Shown: piece by piece, positions 36,890 to 45,509 of the stretch
Position numbering within the stretch: the stretch's first letter is position 1
How the letters are laid out: each line of letters begins with the position of its first letter
Assembly: GCF_901482605.1 (NCBI RefSeq)
Contig: NZ_LR590481.1
Coordinates: 1,612,001-1,676,000, forward strand
Direction of reading: 5' to 3'
From: Hathewaya histolytica
GTDB lineage: Bacteria; Bacillota; Clostridia; Clostridiales; Clostridiaceae
DNA length: 64,000 nucleotides
Made by a program: the position numbers and the translations under genes
Notes under the pieces: model-generated
Seen by the model: the letters and a program-made list of their open reading frames with translations, nothing else
Databases searched by the model: none
Told to the model about the DNA's origin: nothing

Positions 36890-38323
36890 CTAAAATTTCA
36901 TCCCACTCATAGATTTTTTTTCTTCATTTAAATAGATTCTTTTAATATTTATATCATGAAATTCTTCTTTAAAATCTATATAAATATTTGCTTTTTTACA
37001 ATTTAGATAACTACTTATGTAATCCTTTAAATTTGTAAATTCTAATTCATAATATGATGGTACTTCTATATAAATATAATCTTCTTCAGATATTATATAA
37101 AGACTTTTTAATTTATTTCTTATATAAAATAACAAATAATTAAAGTCTAGCTTTTCATATCTAATAAGCTTACCACTATAATCACTTATTAGATATTCAT
37201 AAGCCGATTTACCCCTTCTCTCTCTTACTATCTGAACTAGTCCAAGTTCAGTAAAATCATATATATTAACCTTATTTCTATCATTTTTGAATCCATGCTT
37301 AAGTATTTTTATAATTTTTTCTTTTTCTTTCTCACTCTTAGTATTCACAAAATCTACTATTATAATGCCACTTATATTTCGCTTTATTATTTCTTTTGGT
37401 ATTATTTCAGCACTTTCATAGTTTATATTGTTTTTGCCTACTATAGCACCATTAAAGCCTTCTCTTCCAGAATTTACATCTATCAAAGTCATAGCTTCTG
37501 TTCTATCAATTACTATGTTTCCTTCACTTTTAGTTAGAACTTTATTATCAATTAATTCTAAAATCTTATCTTCTATTGAAAACTTATTAAAAAGACACTC
37601 ATCCTCAATATAACTCAAACTTAAATTTTGTTTATACTCATCCTTTAAATCTAATTTATATTCCTGAAAAAAGCTTTGAATTTCTTTATCATTTAATATA
37701 ATCTCATTTTTCTCTTCAAAATTTAATATAGATAATAGTTCCTTTAGAATACCGTGACTTTTATATAGTAAACACTTCCTATTTGAATATTCACCTTTTT
37801 TTGCTATACTAATTAATTTTTCTTTTAAAGCTCCATACTCTTTTAAAAGTTCATTTTCTCTTAATATTTCTGCCTTACTTCTATACACTATATCCATATT
37901 TTGAGGTTTTATAAGGGACTTTGTTTTCTTCTTAAAATTTATATCTCTTATCTTACTTGAATAAAAAATTTTTCCCGTACCTAATGTCAAAACTATAGCA
38001 TCTCCACCTAATGAATACTTAGATGTAACCTTTGCGCATTTTTCATTTAATTCTTCCTTAAGTATTTCTACTATAATATAGTCACCTATTTTTAGATTTT
38101 TATGAGACTTTTTAAATGGAAGTATACAATTTCTATCTTTGCCTATATTAACAAAATAAGATTCTATTCCCGGAACCATACTTTCTATAACACCAAGATA
38201 AATCTCACCCACTTTAGGATTGCCATCATCTTTTTCTATCATAAAAAGAGATAGTTCTCCACCTTGGTCTACCATAGAAACTCTTAGGTATTGTAAATTT
38301 TTTTCTATAAATATCTTTTTCAT
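36890..38323 (-). CDS. rng: Ribonuclease G/E family protein
   Basis: Endoribonuclease of 477 residues for rRNA/mRNA processing. An S1-like RNA-binding region is near 38-120 (GNPKVGEIYLGVIESMVPGIESYFVNIG). The catalytic DNase-I-like domain shows EGNIVIDRTEAMTLIDVNSGREGF and GIIIVDFVNTKSE, the two conserved metal-binding aspartates. The E. coli RNase E C-terminal scaffold is absent, as expected for RNase G length. I do not see a clear zinc-link CPxC motif. It follows the TIGR03936-type gene by eight bases, part of a radical-SAM/rng unit common in clostridia. Confidence 0.92.
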   Translation of the reverse strand: MKKIFIEKNLQYLRVSMVDQGGELSLFMIEKDDGNPKVGEIYLGVIESMVPGIESYFVNIGKDRNCILPFKKSHKNLKIGDYIIVEILKEELNEKCAKVTSKYSLGGDAIVLTLGTGKIFYSSKIRDINFKKKTKSLIKPQNMDIVYRSKAEILRENELLKEYGALKEKLISIAKKGEYSNRKCLLYKSHGILKELLSILNFEEKNEIILNDKEIQSFFQEYKLDLKDEYKQNLSLSYIEDECLFNKFSIEDKILELIDNKVLTKSEGNIVIDRTEAMTLIDVNSGREGFNGAIVGKNNINYESAEIIPKEIIKRNISGIIIVDFVNTKSEKEKEKIIKILKHGFKNDRNKVNIYDFTELGLVQIVRERRGKSAYEYLISDYSGKLIRYEKLDFNYLLFYIRNKLKSLYIISEEDYIYIEVPSYYELEFTNLKDYISSYLNCKKANIYIDFKEEFHDINIKRIYLNEEKKSMSGMKF

Positions 38324-38331
38324 ATTATCAC

Positions 38332-39039
38332 TTACTTTTCTTCTTTATAAAATTGTGAAAGAGGTATGTATTTATTTTCTTTCATAGCAAAAGTTTCTTC
38401 TCTTCTAATATCTATAAATTTACCCTTATCTATAGATTTACAATGTTCGGTTATAAATTTTCCTAAAATTTGTGGAGATAAATTCTCTCTCGAACCACAA
38501 CTTACCAAAATCTTTAACATTAATTCTTTTTCTTCTTCATAGAATTTAATATCCTTTAGCATAGGCTTTAGATCTACAAGTCTTTCTCCACTTTTTCCCT
38601 TTTTAATGACTTCCCACTTTTCCATTTCAAGTAATTGCCTAAACTCTTCTTCAATTATATTTTTATGTAATAGTTGAAACCTTACAACATACACCGCAGC
38701 TTCTACAGTGGCCATAGATTGCGGTACCTTTCTATCCCCTAAGTTTATAGCCTCTAAAAATTTTACTCCAATTGGTGCATTTTTATTTAACTTTTCTATT
38801 ATAATTTGTTCATTTTCTTCACTTAAAAGATTAAGATCTAAATAATCGCCATGAGAATATACTCCAACTGCCAAAGGTTGTGCTAATGATAGGTTCATGC
38901 GAGGGTTAAATCCCTTAGAAAACTGTACATCTATTCCAGCTCTTCTTATAGTTCTTTGTATAGTTCTCATTAAATCTAAATGGGATATAAACTTTATTTC
39001 GCTATTTTTTGTGAATTTTATCAAGTAACGCACCTTCAA
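38332..39039 (-). CDS. TIGR03936-type radical-SAM-linked protein (DUF2344)
   Basis: A 235-residue protein that starts KVRYLIKFTKNSEIKFISHLDLMRTIQRTIRRA, the DUF2344 signature. It has no radical SAM cysteines itself. It is translated from TTG 39039 inside the 3' end of the preceding radical SAM gene, overlapping by 38 bases; in some genomes the two are fused. It is thought to act with the TIGR03960 protein, possibly in RNA or tRNA modification, but the reaction is unknown. Placed next to rng and the rplU operon as in other Firmicutes. Confidence 0.88.
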   Translation of the reverse strand: MKVRYLIKFTKNSEIKFISHLDLMRTIQRTIRRAGIDVQFSKGFNPRMNLSLAQPLAVGVYSHGDYLDLNLLSEENEQIIIEKLNKNAPIGVKFLEAINLGDRKVPQSMATVEAAVYVVRFQLLHKNIIEEEFRQLLEMEKWEVIKKGKSGERLVDLKPMLKDIKFYEEEKELMLKILVSCGSRENLSPQILGKFITEHCKSIDKGKFIDIRREETFAMKENKYIPLSQFYKEEK

Positions 39040-40873
39040 AGCACTTCCCTTCTTTAAAGTTTTTGTTTATACCGCAATTTGAACATATTTCCCTACAATC
39101 CGGTGTAACGTTTACATTTTTAGCATTTTCATTCTCCCTAATTAAAAAATCTTTAGTTACCCCTACATCTATAAAGTCCCAGGGTAAAATCTCATCATAT
39201 GAACGTTCTCTATATGCATAGAACTCTGGGTCTACCCCGCATTCTTTAAAGGATTCTTCCCAAATACTAAAATCAAAATATTCATTCCACCCATCAAATT
39301 TGGCACCTTTTTCATAAGCCTTTATAATAACATCGCAAATTCTTCTATCTCCTCTTGCAACTACAGCCTCCATAAAACTTACCGGAGAGTCATGCCAATT
39401 GTAAGAGATCGCACGACTTTTGATATTGCTTTTTAAAGAAGTAATTTTCTCTTTTACATCTTCCATCTTATCTTGAGCTGCCCATTGAAATGGTGTAAAA
39501 GGCTTTGGAACAAAAATCGAAGTACTTAAGGTCACTCTTAAACCTTTTTTTCTTTCTCCTTTAGGAACATTGAAATATTGTTCGACAACTTTTTCTCCAA
39601 GTTTTGCAATACCAACAACATCATCCATAGTCTCATAAGGTAATCCTATCATAAAGTACAGTTTCACTGTAGCCCATCCAGATCTAAATGCTACACTGAC
39701 TGAATTTATTAAATCCTCCTCTGTAACTCCTTTATTTATTATGTCTCTCATCCTCTGAGTCCCTGCTTCAGGTGCTAAAGTAAGTCCTGTTTTCCTTACC
39801 TTTTGTATTTCATTTAATATATCTACAAATGATGAATCTATTCTTATGGATGGAAGCGATACTCCCACCTTTTTTTCACCATACTTTTCTACTAACTCTT
39901 TTATTAAATTTTCTATATTAGAATAATCACATATACTTAATGAAATTAAAGAAACTTCATCATATCCTGTATTCTTAATAAGAATTTCAGCTTGTTCTAG
40001 GAGTTTCTCCTTAGACTTTTCCCTAACAGGCCTATATATCATTCCTGCTTGACAAAATCTACATCCTCTAGTACATCCTCTGAAGGTTTCAATAGTTATT
40101 CTATCATGAACAATTTCTGTATAAGGTACAATAAGTTTATCTGGAAATTCTACTTCAGAAAAATTTGTAATAATTCTCTTCTTAACAACCTGTGGAACCT
40201 CATCACTTTTAGGCTTAAATTCTTTTATAGTTCCATCTTCCTTATAAGTAACCTCATAAAGACTTGGAACATAAATACCTTGAATTTTTGAAAGTTCTCT
40301 TAAAAACCACTTTTTACTTTTTTTCTCTTTTTTATAAACTTTAAAAATATCTAAAACATCATTTAATTCCTCTTCCCCTTCTCCTAAAGCAAAAAAATCT
40401 GCTATAGCATAGAGAGGCTCAGGGTTATATGCACAAGGTCCTCCAAAAAATATTATAGGATCGTTTTCATCTCTCTCTTCAGATTTTAGAGGAATATCTG
40501 CCATATTTAACATATTTAATACATTAGTATAGCTCATTTCATATTGAAGGGTAAAAGCCATGATATCAAATTGCTTTAAAGAATCTTTTGTTTCTAAAGT
40601 AAATAATGGTATATTATTTTTTCTAAGTTCTAACTCCATATCCGGCCAAGGAGCATAACATCTTTCACAATAAGTGTCTTCTCTTTGATTTAATGTATAA
40701 TAAAGTATTTTACTACCCAAGTGTGACATACCAACTTCATAAACATCTGGAAAACAAAAAGCAAATCTAATATCTATATTTTCTTTATCTTTAACTACGG
40801 AATTAAACTCTCCACCAGTATATCTAGCAGGTTTCTCTACCTTATATAAAATGTGGTCAGAAATTTTGTTCAT
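39002..40873 (-). CDS. TIGR03960-type B12-binding-fold radical SAM protein
   Basis: A 623-residue radical SAM enzyme. An N-terminal Rossmann-like cobalamin-binding-type region (about 30-180, IRFAFCFPDVYEVGMSHLG) precedes the radical SAM core, whose cluster ligands are C268, C272 and C275 in TFRGCTRGCRFCQAG. A cysteine-rich C-terminus (CREICSNCGINKNFKEGKC) may hold another cluster. ATG 40873 has AAGGAGG seven bases upstream. Cotranscribed with the DUF2344 gene. The substrate is not known; whether cobalamin is actually bound is uncertain. Confidence 0.92.
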   Translation of the reverse strand: MNKISDHILYKVEKPARYTGGEFNSVVKDKENIDIRFAFCFPDVYEVGMSHLGSKILYYTLNQREDTYCERCYAPWPDMELELRKNNIPLFTLETKDSLKQFDIMAFTLQYEMSYTNVLNMLNMADIPLKSEERDENDPIIFFGGPCAYNPEPLYAIADFFALGEGEEELNDVLDIFKVYKKEKKSKKWFLRELSKIQGIYVPSLYEVTYKEDGTIKEFKPKSDEVPQVVKKRIITNFSEVEFPDKLIVPYTEIVHDRITIETFRGCTRGCRFCQAGMIYRPVREKSKEKLLEQAEILIKNTGYDEVSLISLSICDYSNIENLIKELVEKYGEKKVGVSLPSIRIDSSFVDILNEIQKVRKTGLTLAPEAGTQRMRDIINKGVTEEDLINSVSVAFRSGWATVKLYFMIGLPYETMDDVVGIAKLGEKVVEQYFNVPKGERKKGLRVTLSTSIFVPKPFTPFQWAAQDKMEDVKEKITSLKSNIKSRAISYNWHDSPVSFMEAVVARGDRRICDVIIKAYEKGAKFDGWNEYFDFSIWEESFKECGVDPEFYAYRERSYDEILPWDFIDVGVTKDFLIRENENAKNVNVTPDCREICSNCGINKNFKEGKCFEGALLDKIHKK

Positions 40874-40956
40874 CAAGATTCCTCCTTATGTTCTTTTACA
40901 TCTTATAATTCTATCACATTATATAATTTTAAAAAACTGTTATTTAGTTTAAACAA

Positions 40957-41802
40957 TTAATTCTCCATATTGATATAATCCTCTAAAGTTATATTACCAT
41001 AAATTTTCAAAGCCTCTACTACTTCATCCTCATAAATAGTACCAATTAACCTTAATTCTTCATCTAAAACTAAAAACATATTATATTTATTTTTATCTAT
41101 AAGACCTAGGGCTTTAATCAAATCTTTCTTGTAAAATATAGAAATACTCCTGTTTTGTAAATATCCATTTTTGAAAAACTTCACTCTTTTTTTTATAATA
41201 TCCCCCATAATTATATATGCCACCCTTTCCTTTTCCTTTATAGAAGTCCTTATTATAAGTAGAGAAATTAACCCTAGATTTATGCTATTTACCCCTTTAA
41301 AGAAACATATAAAGTATAAAATACACATTAGACTCCCCAAAAAAATACTTATATTTAAAGTTATAGTATTTGCTATTTTGTATATAGTCTTCATACTTAA
41401 TATACTTCTAAGCACTCTAGCTCCATCTAGAGGAAATGCCGGTATTAAATTGAATATACCCAAAACTAGATTGCTTATATAAAAACTATAATATATTTCT
41501 ACTTTAAATTTAAAATATAATATATAAAATATTATAGATAGAATTATATTAATTAAAGGTCCTGATATAGAAATTATTAAATCTTCTAATGGTTCAGCGT
41601 CATCTATATCTTTAAGATTAAGTACAGCCCCAAAAGGTAATATTTTTATATCATATGCAGAAAAATTAAGCATCCTAGCAACTACATAGTGGGTAAATTC
41701 GTGAATCAAAACAAAAATGAGAGAAAATAGTATCTCTCGTTTAAATCCAATTATTGAAAGTATGCAAAAATATATAAAAAAAGCTTTTGTAAATTTTATC
41801 AA
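40957..41802 (-). CDS. M50-family intramembrane metalloprotease, SpoIVFB-like
   Basis: A 281-residue site-2-type protease. The zinc motif HEFTH is in FVLIHEFTHYVVARM (about 30-45), the third ligand is in FPLDGARVLRSI, and about six helices surround them. A C-terminal CBS-like region (about 220-280) follows. SpoIVFB proteins cut pro-sigma-K at the mother-cell membrane. TTG 41802 has GGAGG five bases upstream; an in-frame GTG four codons earlier would overlap that site. The upstream neighbour is a SpoIVFA-like fragment 33 bases away. Assignment to sigma-K processing is by gene order and architecture. Confidence 0.85.
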   Translation of the reverse strand: MIKFTKAFFIYFCILSIIGFKREILFSLIFVLIHEFTHYVVARMLNFSAYDIKILPFGAVLNLKDIDDAEPLEDLIISISGPLINIILSIIFYILYFKFKVEIYYSFYISNLVLGIFNLIPAFPLDGARVLRSILSMKTIYKIANTITLNISIFLGSLMCILYFICFFKGVNSINLGLISLLIIRTSIKEKERVAYIIMGDIIKKRVKFFKNGYLQNRSISIFYKKDLIKALGLIDKNKYNMFLVLDEELRLIGTIYEDEVVEALKIYGNITLEDYINMEN

Positions 41803-41835
41803 ATCTACCTCCACTATATATTGTTAATTTCATAT

Positions 41836-42273
41836 TTAAGGTTCTATACTAAAAAAATCTAGTCTTTCTTTTATATCAAGTTCTTTTATCTTATCTATCT
41901 CTCTATTAATACAATCTCCTACTAATTCATAATCTAAACTTCTTACACCATTTAAAAAATCATTCACTCCATACTCCTTCTGTATTTCCTTCTTAATAGT
42001 TTTATATATCTTTTCACTATTAGGTGTCACATTTAATTTAAATGATATACTTATGATCAAAAGGCAGAACGTACCAAAAAGATGTCTTATTAGGATTTTT
42101 TGCATATACGCCTTGCTAAATCTTCTAACTTTCTTATTTCTATATAACTCATAATCATAATATCTTTTATTATTTATACTAATATCATTATTAATAAAAT
42201 TTTTTTTAGATATACATTTACCTTTTTTTATATTTTTATAATATCTTTCATAACAAGAATTATAACTCCCCAA
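41836..42273 (-). CDS. SpoIVFA-like membrane protein lacking a peptidase domain
   Basis: A 145-residue protein with a long basic, tyrosine-rich cytoplasmic N-terminus (GSYNSCYERYYKNIKKGKC), one transmembrane helix (about 66-84), and a short external tail of about 60 residues. In other clostridia the gene before the SpoIVFB homologue encodes a protein with a similar N-terminus plus an M23/LytM domain, as in SpoIVFA. Here the frame stops before any such domain and the protease gene starts 33 bases later. TTG 42273 with GGGGGG upstream. It may still tether or inhibit the protease. Similarity is from architecture and position only. Confidence 0.6.
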   Translation of the reverse strand: MGSYNSCYERYYKNIKKGKCISKKNFINNDISINNKRYYDYELYRNKKVRRFSKAYMQKILIRHLFGTFCLLIISISFKLNVTPNSEKIYKTIKKEIQKEYGVNDFLNGVRSLDYELVGDCINREIDKIKELDIKERLDFFSIEP

Positions 42274-42363
42274 GATTATCCCCCCAAAATATTTCTCTAT
42301 CTATTATATTTAACTTGCTTTTCATATATGATAGATAGTAAACTCATATATCTTTAAATAAAA

Positions 42364-42405
42364 AAAGTCATAGCTAAATCGTAAAAATTATTTAACCATG
42401 GCTTT
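42364..42405 (-). terminator. rodA terminator
   Basis: Imperfect arms AAAGTCATAGCTAAAT and ATTTAACCATGGCTTT, followed on the minus strand by a run of T (CTTTTTTT), about 30 bases after the rodA stop. Confidence 0.6.
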
Positions 42406-42435
42406 ATAATAATATATAATGCTAAAAATATTTTA

Positions 42436-43536
42436 TTAAAAGTTTATTTTCTTTTTTCTCATACCTACATTTAAAACTAATGCTAAAGATATATAATTGG
42501 TTAGTAAAGAACTACCACCATAACTTACCAATGGTAAAGTTATACCAGTAACTGGCATTATGCCTATATTCATACCTAAATTTTCTATTATTGCAAACAT
42601 GAAATAGGAAACTATGCCAACGCATATCATTGATCCAAAAATATCTTTAGATGTAATTGAAATTTTTATTATTCTATAAAATAATACTCCATATAGACCT
42701 AATAAAACTAACATTCCAATAAAACCCCATTGTTCCCCAATAACAGCACTTATTGAATCTGTATGTGCTTCCGGTACAAACTTTAGTTGTTTACCCTTTA
42801 AAAATCCGGTCCCTAATACCTGACCCGACCCTATAGCTGTTTGAGATTGTATAATTTGGTGACCATATGTGCTTTCATATTTTTCTGGGTTAATAAAAGA
42901 AGAAAGTCTACCCTTCCAGTAGTTAGGCATTAGAGAAGAATTCCATACCATGGTAATCAATAAAACTAAGCTTATAAGTCCTCCTAATATAACTTTTGAA
43001 TTAAGCCCTGCTGCATAAAATATACCAAGTACTATAAAAAAGCATACCATGGTCATCCCCATATCTGGCTGAACCACTATTAGAATCATTGGAATGAGAG
43101 CATATCCGGTCAATATAAAAAAGTTTTTTATATCATTTATCTCTCCATCCATCTCATCTAATTTTTTAGCTAACATTAGAGTTAAAGCTAGTTTTGCAAC
43201 TTCTGCTGATTGTATATTAATAGGCCCTAACTTAATCCATCCCCTTGCTCCATTTACTACAGACCCTAAAACATAGTTATTTAGTATTAATAAAATTATA
43301 GATCCCCAATAAAAAATAGGTATATAGTTATTTAAAACCCTATAATCAAAGTGTAAAATTATATATGTAATTATTAATGATAATATAAGCCATATTAGCT
43401 GTTTTTTTGCATTTAATGTTCCTACTATACTATATATACTTATAACTCCATATAGAACTATTAAAATACTAGTTATAAGCATAGTATAATCTAGTTCTTT
43501 CCAAAGTCTCGAGTTCATCTTTAGCCTCTCAAACAT
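42436..43536 (-). CDS. rodA: SEDS peptidoglycan polymerase RodA
   Basis: Integral membrane glycosyltransferase of 366 residues with about ten helices. SEDS motifs include GARGWIKLGPINIQSAEVAKL, VQPDMGMTMV, YQII-type loop GHQIIQSQTAIGSG, and the C-terminal GIMPVTGITLPLVSYGGSSLL. It elongates the wall together with PBP2, which is encoded four genes away. FtsW is the alternative paralogue; proximity to mreBCD-PBP2 and minCDE favours RodA. Strong GGAGGGG before ATG 43536. Confidence 0.9.
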   Translation of the reverse strand: MFERLKMNSRLWKELDYTMLITSILIVLYGVISIYSIVGTLNAKKQLIWLILSLIITYIILHFDYRVLNNYIPIFYWGSIILLILNNYVLGSVVNGARGWIKLGPINIQSAEVAKLALTLMLAKKLDEMDGEINDIKNFFILTGYALIPMILIVVQPDMGMTMVCFFIVLGIFYAAGLNSKVILGGLISLVLLITMVWNSSLMPNYWKGRLSSFINPEKYESTYGHQIIQSQTAIGSGQVLGTGFLKGKQLKFVPEAHTDSISAVIGEQWGFIGMLVLLGLYGVLFYRIIKISITSKDIFGSMICVGIVSYFMFAIIENLGMNIGIMPVTGITLPLVSYGGSSLLTNYISLALVLNVGMRKKKINF

Positions 43537-43601
43537 ATTAATTTCCCCTCCAATTTTTTTTACAAATAGATTATAACATAAATTTTTATCTTATATAAAA
43601 A

Positions 43602-43641
43602 AGACTGTGAAGTTCATTTAAAATTAATGAATTCACAGTCT
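43602..43641 (-). terminator. minE terminator
   Basis: Arms AGACTGTGAA-TTCAT and ATGAATTCACAGTCT, followed on the minus strand by TTTTTTATATAAG, just after the minE stop. Confidence 0.85.
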
Positions 43642-43646
43642 AACTA

Positions 43647-43910
43647 TTATTCTTTAATACTCTTTATCGGTATACTAGCAATTAAGGCTGGTGAACTTCC
43701 TTCTATTTCTTCCGTTCTTGTGACTTTTACATCCAACTCTTGAGTATCTATTTCCACATATTTAGTAATAACCTCTAATAAGTCTACTTTAATTCTTTCT
43801 AAAAGTTCTGGTGAAACGTTAGCCCTATCATGAATTAATATAAGTTTTAATCTATTAGAAGCTGAATCCTTAGTAGAAGTCTTCCCTGTAAAAAATTTCA
43901 GCAAATCCAT
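43647..43910 (-). CDS. minE: Cell division topological specificity factor MinE
   Basis: An 87-residue activator of MinD ATPase that drives Min oscillation. N-terminal membrane-targeting and MinD-binding segment (MDLLKFFTGKTSTKDSASNRLKL), then the dimerisation domain from about residue 32 (VSPELLERIKVDLLEVITKYV). AGGAGGT before ATG. It follows minD by ten bases in a minC-minD-minE operon. Presence of MinE means this species uses the MinCDE rather than the MinCD-DivIVA arrangement alone. Confidence 0.95.
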   Translation of the reverse strand: MDLLKFFTGKTSTKDSASNRLKLILIHDRANVSPELLERIKVDLLEVITKYVEIDTQELDVKVTRTEEIEGSSPALIASIPIKSIKE

Positions 43911-43920
43911 TTATTACCTC

Positions 43921-44721
43921 CTATTTTCCTTTAAACAATTTTTTTATAGCTGCCCAAAAACCTGAATGAGGTTCTTGCCCAAATTCTTGGAAAGGAACAT
44001 CTTCCCCGATTATTCTTCTAGCTATATTGTTAAATGCAATTCCAGCATTAGCACTAGAATCTAAAACAATAGGTTCTCCCTTATTAGTAGAAATGGCAAC
44101 AGATTTATCTTCTGGAACTACGCCTATAAGTTTAATAGCAAGGCATTCAATTATATCATCTACACCTAACATATCACCATTTTTAGTCATCTCGTAATTT
44201 AATCTATTTACTATAATAGAATTATTAGAAATACCTTTAGAATCTAATTTCCCAATAACCCTATCTGCATCCCTAACAGATGTTATTTCAGGGTTTACTA
44301 CTACAATAGCTCTGTTAGCACCTGCTACGGCATTTTCAAACCCTTGTTCAATACCTGCAGGACAGTCCATAATTACATAATCAAAATCTTGTTTAAGTTC
44401 ATTAGTTATTTTAAGCATATCATCTGCTTTTATATCATCTTTATCTCTGCATTGCGCTGTAGGAAGAAGATATAAACCTTCGAACCTCTTGTCCTTTATT
44501 AAAGCTTTTCTTAAAGCACATCTTTCTTCAATCACATCTAAAATGGTAAATACTATTCTATTTTCAAGACCCATTAAAACGTCTAAGTTTCTAAGTCCAG
44601 TATCTCCATCTATAACTACTACTTTTTTCCCTAGAGACGCTAATGCAGTACCTATATTAGCAGTAGTTGTAGTTTTTCCTACTCCACCTTTTCCGGATGT
44701 AATAACTATTACTTCACCCAT
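43921..44721 (-). CDS. minD: Septum site-determining ATPase MinD
   Basis: ParA-type ATPase of 266 residues. Deviant Walker A is SGKGGVGKTTTTAN, switch I VIDGDTGLRNLD, switch II DYVIMDCPAGIE. The C-terminal amphipathic membrane-targeting helix is visible in SGFWAAIKKLFKGK. ATG 44721 follows GGAGGG; the in-frame upstream TTG is inside that site. Acts with MinC as division inhibitor at the poles. Confidence 0.97.
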   Translation of the reverse strand: MGEVIVITSGKGGVGKTTTTANIGTALASLGKKVVVIDGDTGLRNLDVLMGLENRIVFTILDVIEERCALRKALIKDKRFEGLYLLPTAQCRDKDDIKADDMLKITNELKQDFDYVIMDCPAGIEQGFENAVAGANRAIVVVNPEITSVRDADRVIGKLDSKGISNNSIIVNRLNYEMTKNGDMLGVDDIIECLAIKLIGVVPEDKSVAISTNKGEPIVLDSSANAGIAFNNIARRIIGEDVPFQEFGQEPHSGFWAAIKKLFKGK

Positions 44722-44738
44722 TAAACTTCCCTCCAACT

Positions 44739-45371
44739 CTAAAAATATTTGTTAGGTAAATAAGGTTCTACAATTATATATTTTTGTCTTATTTTAGCTA
44801 TTTCTGGATAAGAAGGTTTTACACCATCTTCCGGTGCCCTCGTCACTATATTTGCAATCTGAATTATTTGTGGTTGTAACTTTAAAGCTGCAATAAAAGC
44901 TTTTAAATTGCCACTTGTTCCTGCATGTGCCTGCCCTCTTAATGATCCTAATACAACAATATTGCCTTCTGCATATATTTCAGCGCCTGGGTTCACATCA
45001 CCTATAATGACTATATTTCCAGGATAATTTATAATCTGACCACTTCTAATAGCTCCTGTGATAAATTTTGTTCTTCCTTCTATAACTCCATTAAAAACCT
45101 TATTTTCTTCTTCTTCAGTATCTTCAAAAACACAATCCTTTACTAAGAACTCATCAAACAATATGTCTTTTAGCTTTCTCAAATCTTTTTCATTTATGTA
45201 TTTCAGTTCTGTAGTAATTTTCAAAGTGCTTCCTTTATAAAATCTCTTTGATTTCGAAAGCTTTTCAATAAGCATATCTGACATTTCACTAAAGTCATTA
45301 AAAGCATTCATATTTATAATAATATTTAAACCTTCACGATTGCCTTTTAATACAATTCCATTATTTTTCAT
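44739..45371 (-). CDS. minC: Septum site-determining protein MinC
   Basis: FtsZ-assembly inhibitor of 210 residues. The N-terminal domain (about 1-100) contacts FtsZ; the C-terminal beta-helix carries the conserved [43 protein letters not shown] pattern (seen as several short motifs) and binds MinD. ATG 45371 has GGAGGG at proper spacing; the frame is open further upstream without a ribosome site. First gene of minCDE. Confidence 0.96.
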   Translation of the reverse strand: MKNNGIVLKGNREGLNIIINMNAFNDFSEMSDMLIEKLSKSKRFYKGSTLKITTELKYINEKDLRKLKDILFDEFLVKDCVFEDTEEEENKVFNGVIEGRTKFITGAIRSGQIINYPGNIVIIGDVNPGAEIYAEGNIVVLGSLRGQAHAGTSGNLKAFIAALKLQPQIIQIANIVTRAPEDGVKPSYPEIAKIRQKYIIVEPYLPNKYF

Positions 45372-45452
45372 AAAAGCCCTCCAAAACAACCACATAAATA
45401 TATTTCAACAAAAAAAATTAAAATCCTTCTTATATAGCTAATAAAATAAATA

Positions 45453-45483
45453 AAATAGCACTGTACACTGTACAGTGCTATTT
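45453..45483 (-). terminator. Terminator after the PBP2 gene
   Basis: Near-perfect palindrome AAATAGCACTGTAC / GTACAGTGCTATTT with an extremely short loop, followed by ATTTTATTTT on the minus strand. It isolates minCDE from the mre/PBP2 operon. Confidence 0.85.
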
Positions 45484-45509
45484 CTATCCTTAGTTTTGAC
45501 TATTTTTTA

